From assembly GCA_900539175.1 (NCBI GenBank), contig UQAW01000026.1, positions 1 through 42,258 of the forward strand: a DNA stretch of 42,258 bases, written 5' to 3'. Each line of letters opens with the position of its first letter. Position 1 is the first letter of the stretch. A program made the translations under genes and the position numbers. Below the pieces are notes generated by a model. That model searched no databases. It saw only the letters and a list, made by a program, of their open reading frames with translations, and was not told where the DNA came from. This document shows positions 1 to 7,637 of this stretch, in pieces. The stretch is from an uncultured Lachnospiraceae bacterium. GTDB taxonomy: Bacteria; Bacillota; Clostridia; Lachnospirales; Lachnospiraceae.

Positions 1-101
1 GCTGTCGCCCTCCTTACTCATACTGGCTTGCCCGTCCAATATCCATGATCCTGCGCGTGCAAGCACGCTCCGGTTCATGGCTGCTGTCCGGGACTTTCAT
101 A
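1..101 (-). other. Possible 5' leader of a divergent gene lying off the left edge
   Basis: Read on the minus strand, a 28-codon frame runs from an ATG at 101 to a TAA at 16-14. It is followed at once by GGAGG, a good ribosome binding site for a gene that would start just outside the window. The short frame has no ribosome binding site of its own. The DNA can fold into a hairpin at about 43-80 (CCATG with CATGG outside, GCGTGC with GCACGC inside). It could be a structured leader or a leader peptide; I recognise no known riboswitch class. Confidence 0.25.
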
Positions 102-335
102 GTAAATATATTGTAACACAAAAAATCAAAAAATAGTCTTAAATTTCAAAAATAAAAACAAAAACAGAAGGGCATAATCCATTATACTAAGATACAGGAA
201 AACAAAAAATCACAGCGATTCAGAAGCTATGATTCCGCGGCGAGGGGGCAATCTGCGGGGCAGCAGTATGAAGCGGATACTGCTGGGTGTTTTCCTGATT
301 ATGAAAAAAACTTTAGGAGTTTAGGAGGAAAACTT
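102..335 (+). promoter_or_regulatory. Leader of the corrinoid-protein gene with a 9-bp hairpin
   Basis: This AT-rich intergenic region contains a perfect 9-bp stem, CAGCAGTAT at 261-269 and ATACTGCTG at 277-285, with a 7-nt loop. It lies about 50 nt before a strong ribosome binding site (TAGGAGGAA, 321-329). No U-run follows, so it is not a standard terminator. I looked for cobalamin, SAM and THF riboswitch signatures and did not find them. No convincing -35/-10 pair was found; a TATACT at 183-188 has no good -35. Confidence 0.35.
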
Positions 336-980
336 ATGTCACTGATTCAGGAAATTTCTGAGAATTTACAAAGAGGAAAAGCAAAAATCGTAAAGCAGCT
401 GGTACAGCAGGCATTGGATGAAGGAATCAATGCAAAAGAAATTCTGGAAGAAGGATTATTGTCCGGAATGATGATCATTGGTGAAAAGTTCAAAAATGAT
501 GAGGTGTTTGTACCGGATGTTCTTGTTGCAGCACGTGCGATGAATAACGGAATTGCCATTCTGGAGCCGAAGCTGGTTGAACTTGGAAACGAACCGGTTG
601 GAAGAGCCGTAATCGGAACTGTCAAAGGAGACCTGCATGACATCGGAAAAAATCTTGTTGCCATGATGCTGAAAGGTGCAGGGTTTGAAATCTATGATGC
701 AGGTGTGGATGTAGATCCGCAGACATTTATTGACAAGGCAGAAGAAGTATCTGCAGATCTCATCGTTATGTCCGCACTTCTTACTACAACCATGTGCAAC
801 ATGCAGGGAGTGATTGACCTTATGAAAGAGAAAGACATCCGGGACAAATACATCGTTATGGTTGGCGGAGCACCGGTCAATGAGACGTTTGCAAAGAACA
901 TCGGAGCTGATTATTATACAGGAGATGCCGCTACCTGTGCAGAGGTTGCGAAGAAGGCGGTTGCCGAGAAGCGTGCATAA
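336..980 (+). CDS. Corrinoid protein of a methyltransferase system (MtaC/MtbC/MttC-like)
   Basis: This 214-residue protein carries a cobalamin cofactor that shuttles a methyl group between a substrate methyltransferase and an acceptor methyltransferase. Residues 1-88 form the helical cap typical of MetH/MtaC-type proteins. Residues 90-212 form the Rossmann-like B12 domain. The cobalt-ligand signature DxHxxG is present as D99, H101 and G104, with S146/L148 and the GG pair at 177-178 at the usual spacing. Length matches the family (about 210). The start is fixed by TAGGAGGAA 7 nt upstream. No substrate methyltransferase gene is next to it, but a reductive activator lies two genes downstream, so the three genes probably form one transcript. 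The substrate (methanol, methylamine, betaine or methoxy compound) cannot be told from the sequence. Confidence 0.9.
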   Translation: MSLIQEISENLQRGKAKIVKQLVQQALDEGINAKEILEEGLLSGMMIIGEKFKNDEVFVPDVLVAARAMNNGIAILEPKLVELGNEPVGRAVIGTVKGDLHDIGKNLVAMMLKGAGFEIYDAGVDVDPQTFIDKAEEVSADLIVMSALLTTTMCNMQGVIDLMKEKDIRDKYIVMVGGAPVNETFAKNIGADYYTGDAATCAEVAKKAVAEKRA

Positions 981-990
981 GGAGTGATCT

Positions 991-1872
991 GTGAGATATC
1001 GAGTCGAAAATGAAAAAATCAGAGTGGAAATTCTTTCTCGCGGAGCTCAGATGTGCTCCATAAGAAAGAAAAATGAAACGCCTGAAATGGAATATTTATG
1101 GCAGCCTGATCCGGTCACATGGACGGATCAGGCGCCGAATTTATTTCCATATGTAGGGCGGATGTATGGTAAGAAATACGAATACCAGAATCGGGAATAC
1201 AGTATGGAAATCCACGGATTTGCCATGACGGAGGAATTTATCTGTCAGAAGATACGACCGGATTATCTGGTTTGTGTATTGGAGGATTCAGAAGAGACCA
1301 GGATGAGATATCCCTTTGGATTCCGTTTTGAGATTCATTATGAACTTGTGGAAAGCACGATTCGTACATACTATATTGTTAAAAATAAAGAGAGTAAAGA
1401 TATGTATTTCGGACTCGGTGGTCATCCGGGATTTTGCGTTCCGTTGAGGGAAGAGGAACATTTTGAAGCGTATTATCTTCAGTTCCCCCAGGGGGTTATG
1501 CCGGAAAAGGTCTTGATGACAGATACGGGTTACGTACTTGAGGGGACAGAACCCTTTTCTCTGGAAGCAGATTATCGGCTGAAACTGCATCATCATTTGT
1601 TTGACCATGATGCTATCGTTCTTTGCAGGATGGGACATGAAGTACAGTTATGCGGCCCTCAGGGTGCAGTTGCTGCGGTGCGTTATCCGAAGATGGATTA
1701 TCTCGGATTATGGCACTGGCCGGGAACAGAAGTGCCCTATATCTGTATTGAGCCATGGACTTCTCTGCCTTCCCGCTATGAAGTGACAGAGAAGCTGGAA
1801 GAAAAGCCGGATCTGATCCGGCTGGGGGCTTACGAAGACTATATAAATGTATGGGAAATTGAAATTTTGTAA
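991..1872 (+). CDS. Aldose 1-epimerase family protein (LacX-like mutarotase)
   Basis: A 293-residue galactose-mutarotase-like beta-sandwich protein, expected to interconvert alpha and beta anomers of a sugar in the cytoplasm. Family landmarks are present in order: NLFPYVGR near residue 50, HGFAM near 75, GGHPGF near 146 (likely catalytic His) and CIEPW near 253 (likely catalytic Glu). The start is a GTG at 991, preceded by AAGGAG overlapping the stop of the corrinoid-protein gene. Only 10 nt separate the two genes, so they are probably co-transcribed. A mutarotase between a corrinoid protein and its activator is odd. It may act on a sugar released from a methoxylated or glycosylated substrate, or it may simply be a passenger. 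Confidence 0.8.
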   Translation: MRYRVENEKIRVEILSRGAQMCSIRKKNETPEMEYLWQPDPVTWTDQAPNLFPYVGRMYGKKYEYQNREYSMEIHGFAMTEEFICQKIRPDYLVCVLEDSEETRMRYPFGFRFEIHYELVESTIRTYYIVKNKESKDMYFGLGGHPGFCVPLREEEHFEAYYLQFPQGVMPEKVLMTDTGYVLEGTEPFSLEADYRLKLHHHLFDHDAIVLCRMGHEVQLCGPQGAVAAVRYPKMDYLGLWHWPGTEVPYICIEPWTSLPSRYEVTEKLEEKPDLIRLGAYEDYINVWEIEIL

Positions 1873-1903
1873 GAAAGCATTGCCTGTATGGCGGAGAGTA
1901 AAG

Positions 1904-4135
1904 ATGGATCATATAAAAATTTTGGAAGAGTTTCATCCTGAGATCGAACAGTCAGTGGTCTTTCGACAGCTGAATTGCAGTCCGGACTCGGCATCCTTTG
2001 GAGCGATGGAAGAAGCATTTCAGGAAATGATCGAAGAAATGATGGAGATGTGTACGCCCAGAGGAATCATGGCGCTTGGAAAGATCCCAGCTTCTTATCA
2101 ATTGGAAGATCAGAAGGAAGATGTGGAAGCGATTTATGTTCTGGTAACTGTGGGGCAGGCGATCAGTGATTATAGTACCAGAATGTTTCAGGAAGGGGAT
2201 TATGTGAAGGGAATGCTTGCGGATGCAATGGCAGACGCAGCACTTTTTTCACTGGAAGCAGACATAAAGAGGGAATTGAAAAAAGCCTGCGCAGAATGGA
2301 AAAGAGGAGTGAAAAAGCGTCTGGAGGCACCGCAGGACATCGCGATGACGATCCAGAAGGAGGCGTTTTTGCAGACCGGTGCAGGCGAACAGCTGGGAAT
2401 GGAATTGACTCAGGGATATATGTTCCGTCCGCTGAAGACCAGCAGTCAGATTTATGTGACGACAGAGGACATGGAAGCATTTCGGGTTCAGCATAATTGC
2501 CGGACGTGTCCGAATGTCACCTGCATGCTTCGCCATATAGAACCTCTGGAAATCCGCGTATTGTCAAAAGAAACAGAGATACAGAAAATCCATTACATGG
2601 AGGGCACACTTCTGGATGCTCTTCGCAGCGGACAAAGTGGTGTGCATGCCCCCTGCGGAGGGCGGGGAAGCTGCGGCAAGTGCCGGATCCAGGTGACAGA
2701 AGGAAAACTTCCAGTGACGGACGCGGACAGGCGGTCTTTTTCGGAAGAAGAACTTGAAGCAGGCTGGCGTCTTGCATGTCAGGCAGTGCCGATGGAGGAG
2801 CTGACCGTACGTATCGGCTGGAAAAATGAAACGGAGATGGAGGCTGTTGCAGACTTTTCGTGCGGGCAGGCGTCCATGCAGGAAGATATGGGGCAGACAG
2901 GTGGAGAGCAGTCTGATGGAGAAGGGATGTTTGGGTTTGCAATTGACATTGGTACCACAACATTGGCTGTCCAGTTGATTTCACTTAAAAACGCAGCGCT
3001 TGCAGATACGGTCACCAGTCTGAACAGTCAAAGAATCTACGGGGGAGATGTCATTGCCAGGATTCAGGCTTCCATAGAAGGAAAAGGCAGAGAATTATGT
3101 GACAGACTGCGCACAGACCTCTGGAACGATATGGAAACGCTCAGAAAAGAACAGAAACTCACGTGGGAGCAGATCAGCCGTATTGCGATGGCAGGCAATA
3201 CCACGATGATTCATTTACTGATGAACTATCCCTGCAATGGCCTCGGCAGTGTTCCCTTTACCCCTTACAATAACCGTGCAGTGATAACAGAAGGGAACAC
3301 TCTTTTTCCGAAACTTCATGAGAAAACAGAGGTTTTGATTTATCCTGGCATTTCAGCTTTTGTGGGTGGAGACATCGTCTCGGGAATCTGTGCACTTCAT
3401 ATGGAGAAAGAAGCAGAGGTTCATATGTTGATCGATCTTGGAACAAACGGAGAGATGGTGCTTGGAAACCGTGAAAAGCTTCTTGTGACTTCCACAGCTG
3501 CCGGTCCGGCTTTCGAGGGCGGCAATATTACCTGGGGAACAGGGAGTGTGCCGGGAGCGGTGTGCCACGCGCGGATGGAAGATGATATCTTAAAGATCAG
3601 AACGATTCAGGAACAGCCTCCGGTAGGAATCTGCGGAACCGGTGTGCTGGAACTGGCAGCTGAACTGGTAAAGAGCGGAAAAGTAGACGAAACCGGAAAA
3701 TTGGGAGAACCCTGGTTTCAAACAGGATATCCGGTGGCTGCAGGTCCAAATGGGCAGCAGATCTGTCTGACTCAGAAGGATATCAGAGAAATTCAGCTGG
3801 CAAAAGCTGCTGTCCGGGCAGGAATCGAGACACTGCTGTATCAATACGGGATTTCGGCGGAGAAAGTGGCAGAAGTTTATGTAGCGGGAGGGTTTGGTTA
3901 TCGGCTTGACTATGAGAAGGCTATGACGATCGGGATGTTCCCGAAAGCTTTTGACGGGAAAATCAAAGCTGTCGGAAACAGTTCCCTTCATGGAGCCGCA
4001 GAACTCCTTCTTCATCGGGAAAGAATCAAGGAAGCACAGGAAGTGACAGCATTATCAGAAGAAATCAGTCTTTCAACAGATCCGGTCTTTCAGGATGCCT
4101 ATATTGAATCGATGCTTTTTGAAACAGAATCTTGA
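1904..4135 (+). CDS. Corrinoid-protein reductive activator (RACo/RamA-type, DUF4445) with MetH-activation-like N-terminus
   Basis: Uses ATP to reduce accidentally oxidised Co(II) corrinoid proteins back to active Co(I). From the ATG at 1904 the protein has 743 residues. Residues 1-215 resemble the activation domain of B12-dependent methionine synthase and end in a Cys motif (C199, C202, C207). Residues 220-315 form a 2Fe-2S ferredoxin domain (C251, C257, C260, C292). Residues 343-730 are the ASKHA ATPase domain, with DIGTTT at 349, AGNTTM, DLGTNGE and AGGFGY. An upstream in-frame ATG at 1847 would overlap the mutarotase by 26 nt. I prefer 1904 because GGAGAG lies 5 nt before it. The likely client is the corrinoid protein at 336-980. 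The gene ends in a strong terminator. Confidence 0.88.
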   Translation: MDHIKILEEFHPEIEQSVVFRQLNCSPDSASFGAMEEAFQEMIEEMMEMCTPRGIMALGKIPASYQLEDQKEDVEAIYVLVTVGQAISDYSTRMFQEGDYVKGMLADAMADAALFSLEADIKRELKKACAEWKRGVKKRLEAPQDIAMTIQKEAFLQTGAGEQLGMELTQGYMFRPLKTSSQIYVTTEDMEAFRVQHNCRTCPNVTCMLRHIEPLEIRVLSKETEIQKIHYMEGTLLDALRSGQSGVHAPCGGRGSCGKCRIQVTEGKLPVTDADRRSFSEEELEAGWRLACQAVPMEELTVRIGWKNETEMEAVADFSCGQASMQEDMGQTGGEQSDGEGMFGFAIDIGTTTLAVQLISLKNAALADTVTSLNSQRIYGGDVIARIQASIEGKGRELCDRLRTDLWNDMETLRKEQKLTWEQISRIAMAGNTTMIHLLMNYPCNGLGSVPFTPYNNRAVITEGNTLFPKLHEKTEVLIYPGISAFVGGDIVSGICALHMEKEAEVHMLIDLGTNGEMVLGNREKLLVTSTAAGPAFEGGNITWGTGSVPGAVCHARMEDDILKIRTIQEQPPVGICGTGVLELAAELVKSGKVDETGKLGEPWFQTGYPVAAGPNGQQICLTQKDIREIQLAKAAVRAGIETLLYQYGISAEKVAEVYVAGGFGYRLDYEKAMTIGMFPKAFDGKIKAVGNSSLHGAAELLLHRERIKEAQEVTALSEEISLSTDPVFQDAYIESMLFETES

Positions 4136-4160
4136 GGGAAAGATACAAACTTTTAAAGAC

Positions 4161-4194
4161 AAAAAATCACCATTTCAGAAGATGGTGATTTTTT
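4161..4194 (+). terminator. Rho-independent terminator after the corrinoid operon
   Basis: A perfect 13-bp stem (4161-4173 with 4182-4194) around an 8-nt loop ends in TTTTTT. It lies 25 nt after the activator stop. The A-run/T-run symmetry would let it work in both directions. Confidence 0.9.
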
Positions 4195-4218
4195 GCTGTA
4201 AAGGAGAAAGCAGCAGCC

Positions 4219-4247
4219 TTGAAGGCGACAGAAAATCATGCTACAAT
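4219..4247 (+). promoter_or_regulatory. Sigma-A-type promoter for dinB and the GH13 gene
   Basis: TTGAAG at 4219-4224 and TACAAT at 4242-4247 are separated by 17 bp, with an extended -10 TG (TGCTACAAT). It sits just after the terminator and about 125 bp before dinB. No LexA-type inverted repeat was seen, so SOS control is not supported. Confidence 0.6.
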
Positions 4248-4287
4248 CAGTATAGTCAATGAAGGGTTTGGGGAAAGCTGAGGTTGA

Positions 4288-4347
4288 AAAGCAACAGAAA
4301 GCAATGGAAAGTAACAGAAAGCAATAGAAAGTAACAGAAAACAACCG
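4288..4347 (+). repeat. Six tandem copies of a 10-bp repeat in the dinB leader
   Basis: The consensus unit is AAAGYAAYAG, seen as AAAGCAACAG, AAAGCAATGG, AAAGTAACAG, AAAGCAATAG, AAAGTAACAG and a degenerate AAAACAACCG. The array lies between the promoter at 4219-4247 and the dinB start, so it would be transcribed into the 5' UTR. It is purine-rich and almost free of secondary structure. Confidence 0.85.
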
Positions 4348-4372
4348 GAAAGAAAGGTTGTCAGAGGAGAAG

Positions 4373-5662
4373 ATGGAAAAAGTAATTTTTCATGTAGATG
4401 TGAACAGTGCTTTTCTTTCATGGACATCGGTGAAACAGCTCCATGAGGGGAGCAAACTGGATCTGAGGAAGATTCCGGCAGCTGTAGGAGGCGATGAGTC
4501 AAAGCGGCATGGTGTAGTTCTGGCGAAGTCGGAGGAGGCAAAAAAATACGGAATCCACACGGGGGAATCCCTTTTTTCAGCGCGGAAAAAGTGTCCGTCA
4601 CTGGTTGTGGTGCCGCCGGATTTTGAGTGGTATGTGAAGAACAGCAAGGCGATGATTGAAATTATGCAGTCCTTTACACCGGATGTCTATCAATACAGTA
4701 TTGATGAGGCTTTTCTTGATATGACGGGTATGGAATTACTGATGGGAAGTCCTCTTGAGAGTGCCAATCGTCTGAGAAACCGGATTCGGGAAGAGCTGGA
4801 GTTTACGGTGAATATCGGAATCTCTTCCAATTATTTATTGGCGAAGATGGCTTCTGATTTTGAAAAACCGGACAAGGTACACACGCTTTTTCCGGATGAA
4901 ATTGCTGCAAAGATGTGGCCGCTTCCGGTATCGGAATTGTTTTCCGTGGGTAGAAGTGCGAAAAGGGAATTGGAAAAGATGGGTGTCCATACAATCGGAG
5001 AATTGGCGTCCGCAGACCGGAGCCTGTTGGTTCGGCGTCTTGGGGTGACCGGAGGGATGATCTGGGATTATGCCAATGGGATTGAATCAACCCCGATTGC
5101 ACTCCGGCAGGCAAAGGAGAAAAGCTACGGAAACAGCGTGACAACGGCGGAAAATCTGGTGACTTTGGAAGAAGCGAATCAGCTTTTGTTGTCCCTGGTG
5201 GAGACCGTAGCGGCGAGAATCCGGCTGGATAAGATGAAAGTAAGTGTGGTGACGGTAAATCTTGTGGACAGTGATTTTAAGAAATGGTCTCATCAGCGCA
5301 GTCTGGGGCACTATACGGATACGACTGCAGAAATCTATGAAGCGGCAAAAGCACTGTTGGCAGAGGCGTGGAAGGATGCTCCGATCCGGCTTCTGGGAGT
5401 TTCCGCAGGAAAGGCAGTGGAGGAGACGGAAAGCTATGAACAGTTGAGCCTGTTTCCGGATGAACATGCGGAAAAGATGAAGAAACTGGATAAAGCCATG
5501 GACAGTCTGAGAGGAAAATACGGAGAACAGGCTGTTATGCGTGCCAGTCTTCTGGGAGAACGCAAGAATGGACTCAGCAGTGCGAAGATGAAGAAAAAAA
5601 GGGAAGAGCAAAAACAGTCATGCAGGCAAGGAGGATATGATGCGGAGAACCATGGAGTATGA
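4373..5662 (+). CDS. dinB: DNA polymerase IV (Y-family translesion polymerase)
   Basis: Error-prone Y-family polymerase that copies past damaged bases; 429 residues. The palm begins with HVDVNSAFLSW (metal ligand D9), and the second catalytic pair is YSIDEAF (D111, E112). The thumb has the helix-hairpin-helix-like SVGRSAKRELEKMGV near residue 190, and the little finger spans about 245-350. A beta-clamp binding motif, QLSLF, is at 357-361, followed by a Lys-rich tail. An upstream in-frame TTG at 4358 exists, but I prefer the ATG at 4373 because homologues start close to the HVDVNS strand and GAGGAG precedes it. The end overlaps the next gene by 26 nt, so the two are translationally linked. Confidence 0.92.
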   Translation: MEKVIFHVDVNSAFLSWTSVKQLHEGSKLDLRKIPAAVGGDESKRHGVVLAKSEEAKKYGIHTGESLFSARKKCPSLVVVPPDFEWYVKNSKAMIEIMQSFTPDVYQYSIDEAFLDMTGMELLMGSPLESANRLRNRIREELEFTVNIGISSNYLLAKMASDFEKPDKVHTLFPDEIAAKMWPLPVSELFSVGRSAKRELEKMGVHTIGELASADRSLLVRRLGVTGGMIWDYANGIESTPIALRQAKEKSYGNSVTTAENLVTLEEANQLLLSLVETVAARIRLDKMKVSVVTVNLVDSDFKKWSHQRSLGHYTDTTAEIYEAAKALLAEAWKDAPIRLLGVSAGKAVEETESYEQLSLFPDEHAEKMKKLDKAMDSLRGKYGEQAVMRASLLGERKNGLSSAKMKKKREEQKQSCRQGGYDAENHGV

Positions 5663-7490
5663 ACGAAGATTCAAAAAACATTTTGATGAATTAAAGTGGC
5701 TTTATTGTGAACTGTATCACAACAATCAGCAGATGTTTGAGCAGCTGTGCAGCCAGATGGAATCCTGGTATCAGGAGAGGGACAGCCGTCTGAAAGCATT
5801 GGACAGAAAGCGGGAAAAAGATTCTGGTTGGTACAAAAAGCAGACAATGCTTGGAATGATGCTGTACATCGATGCTTTTGCAGAGAATTTGAAAGGTGTG
5901 GAAGAGAAACTGGAGTATCTGAAAGCATGCAACGTCAATTATCTGCACCTGATGCCGTTTCTGGATACGCCGAAGGGAAAAAGTGACGGCGGATATGCGG
6001 TTGCAGATTACCGGAAGGTTCAGGAAAATCTTGGAACTATGGAAGAATTGGCAGAGTTATCAGAGAAATGCCATGAGCAGGGAATCAGTATTTGTATGGA
6101 TTTTGTTATGAATCATACCTCAGAAGAACATGTGTGGGCCAGACGGGCACGGAGGGGTGAAAAGGAATATCAGGAGCGCTATTTTTTCTTTGATACGTAC
6201 GAGATTCCGGCACAGTATGAGCGCACGTGTCCTCAGGTGTTTCCAACTACAGCTCCCGGTAATTTTACCTGGAGAGAGGATTGTAAGAAGTGGGTGATGA
6301 CGACCTTCTATCCTTATCAGTGGGATTTGAATTACGGCAATCCGGTGGTATTTAACGAAATGGTCTCCAATATGCTCTATCTGGTGAATCAGGGAATTGA
6401 CATTGTCCGGATCGATGCCGTTCCTTATATCTGGAAACAGCTTGGCACTTCCTGCAGAAATCTCCCTCAGGTTCACACCATGGTCCGGATGATGCGGATG
6501 ATTACGGAAATTGTGTGCCCGGGTGTTGTGCTTCTTGGTGAAGTCGTGATGGAGCCGGCGAAAGTAGTACCCTATTTCGGAACACTTGAGAAACCGGAAT
6601 GTCATATGTTGTACAATGTTACAACTATGGCATCAACCTGGCATACAGTTGCGACAAAGGATGTTTCTTTGTTAAAACGTCAGATGGATATTGTCAGTGG
6701 TCTGCCGAAGGAATATGTATTTCTGAATTATCTGCGGTGTCATGATGATATCGGCTGGGGACTGGATTATGAGTGGCTGAGAAACCTTTCGATCAATGAA
6801 TCGGACCACAAACGTTTCCTGAATGATTATTTCCGCGGATTTTATCCGGGGAGTGATGCGAGAGGAGAATTGTATAATGACGATCCGGTATTACAGGATG
6901 CAAGACTCTGTGGAACAACTGCTTCCCTTTGCGGTCTGGAAGCGGCAGGATCTGAGCAGAATCCGGAGAAGGTGGATGCAGCAATCCAAAAAATACGGAT
7001 GCTGAATGCTTATCTCTTTTTCCAGTCCGGTATTCCTGTGATCTACAGCGGAGATGAAATCGGGCAGGTCAATGATTATTCTTATAAGGAAGACGAAGAT
7101 GCGGACCGGGCTGCAGATTCCCGTTATCTTCATCGTGGAAAATTTCGTTGGGATCTTGAACGCTGCCGGAACGTACCGGAAACGGTCCAGAACAGGATTT
7201 TCGAAGGGATGCGCCAGATGGAGAAGGTAAGATTTTGCTGCCGCCCATTTTCCGGTCAGGCGGAGGTCTGGACGGAAACTACGCATAATCCCCATGTATT
7301 ATGTATCTGCAGACAGATCGATCAGGAGATGGTGGTGGGGCTTTTTAATTTCAGTGAAGATGAGCAGACAGCCTGGATTGATATGGGAGAATTTGCGTAC
7401 GAAGATTTACTTGCGGGCGGTGCCTGCAGGCTGCAGGGCGTCGTATTGCCTGGAAACGGTTATGGATGGTTTTACCGTAAATGGAAATAA
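5637..7490 (+). CDS. GH13 amylosucrase-like alpha-glucan enzyme
   Basis: A 617-residue cytoplasmic protein without a signal peptide, in the amylosucrase/sucrose-hydrolase branch of GH13. Such enzymes split sucrose and transfer the glucose to a glucan or to water. An amylosucrase-like helical N-domain (1-75) precedes the barrel. The four conserved regions are visible: D155, N159 and H160; R258 and nucleophile D260; acid/base E302; H369 and D370. Length is close to known amylosucrases (about 630). The ATG at 5637 has AAGGAGG directly upstream and lies inside the 3' end of dinB, so expression should follow dinB. Hydrolase versus transferase activity and true substrate cannot be decided by eye; sucrose phosphorylase is less likely given the N-domain. 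Confidence 0.8.
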   Translation: MMRRTMEYERRFKKHFDELKWLYCELYHNNQQMFEQLCSQMESWYQERDSRLKALDRKREKDSGWYKKQTMLGMMLYIDAFAENLKGVEEKLEYLKACNVNYLHLMPFLDTPKGKSDGGYAVADYRKVQENLGTMEELAELSEKCHEQGISICMDFVMNHTSEEHVWARRARRGEKEYQERYFFFDTYEIPAQYERTCPQVFPTTAPGNFTWREDCKKWVMTTFYPYQWDLNYGNPVVFNEMVSNMLYLVNQGIDIVRIDAVPYIWKQLGTSCRNLPQVHTMVRMMRMITEIVCPGVVLLGEVVMEPAKVVPYFGTLEKPECHMLYNVTTMASTWHTVATKDVSLLKRQMDIVSGLPKEYVFLNYLRCHDDIGWGLDYEWLRNLSINESDHKRFLNDYFRGFYPGSDARGELYNDDPVLQDARLCGTTASLCGLEAAGSEQNPEKVDAAIQKIRMLNAYLFFQSGIPVIYSGDEIGQVNDYSYKEDEDADRAADSRYLHRGKFRWDLERCRNVPETVQNRIFEGMRQMEKVRFCCRPFSGQAEVWTETTHNPHVLCICRQIDQEMVVGLFNFSEDEQTAWIDMGEFAYEDLLAGGACRLQGVVLPGNGYGWFYRKWK

Positions 7491-7569
7491 GATCCGGATT
7501 ATAAGAAAGAGAATGAGGAACACTCTGAGCTGTAAAAAATCTTGGAGCTGCATGTATTGGATTAAAAAC

Positions 7570-7597
7570 TTGCATTTTGGGATAAAGCATATAAAAT
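7570..7597 (+). promoter_or_regulatory. Candidate promoter for the hydrogenase gene
   Basis: TTGCAT at 7570-7575 and TAAAAT at 7592-7597 are spaced by 16 bp, 40 bp before the hydrogenase start. The 147-bp gap after the GH13 gene contains no terminator, so read-through is also possible. No Rex-like palindrome was found here. Confidence 0.35.
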
Positions 7598-7637
7598 AGA
7601 AGTGAGCGGAAGAGTATGTTGCAAAGGAGAGGACTAT

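Noticed and set aside
110..335. Cobalamin riboswitch in front of the corrinoid-protein gene
   Set aside because: None of the conserved blocks seen at 18885-19002 occurs here; only a simple 9-bp hairpin.
7491..7637. Rex operator in front of the hydrogenase gene
   Set aside because: No TTGTTAA-N4-TTAACAA-like palindrome was found in this gap.
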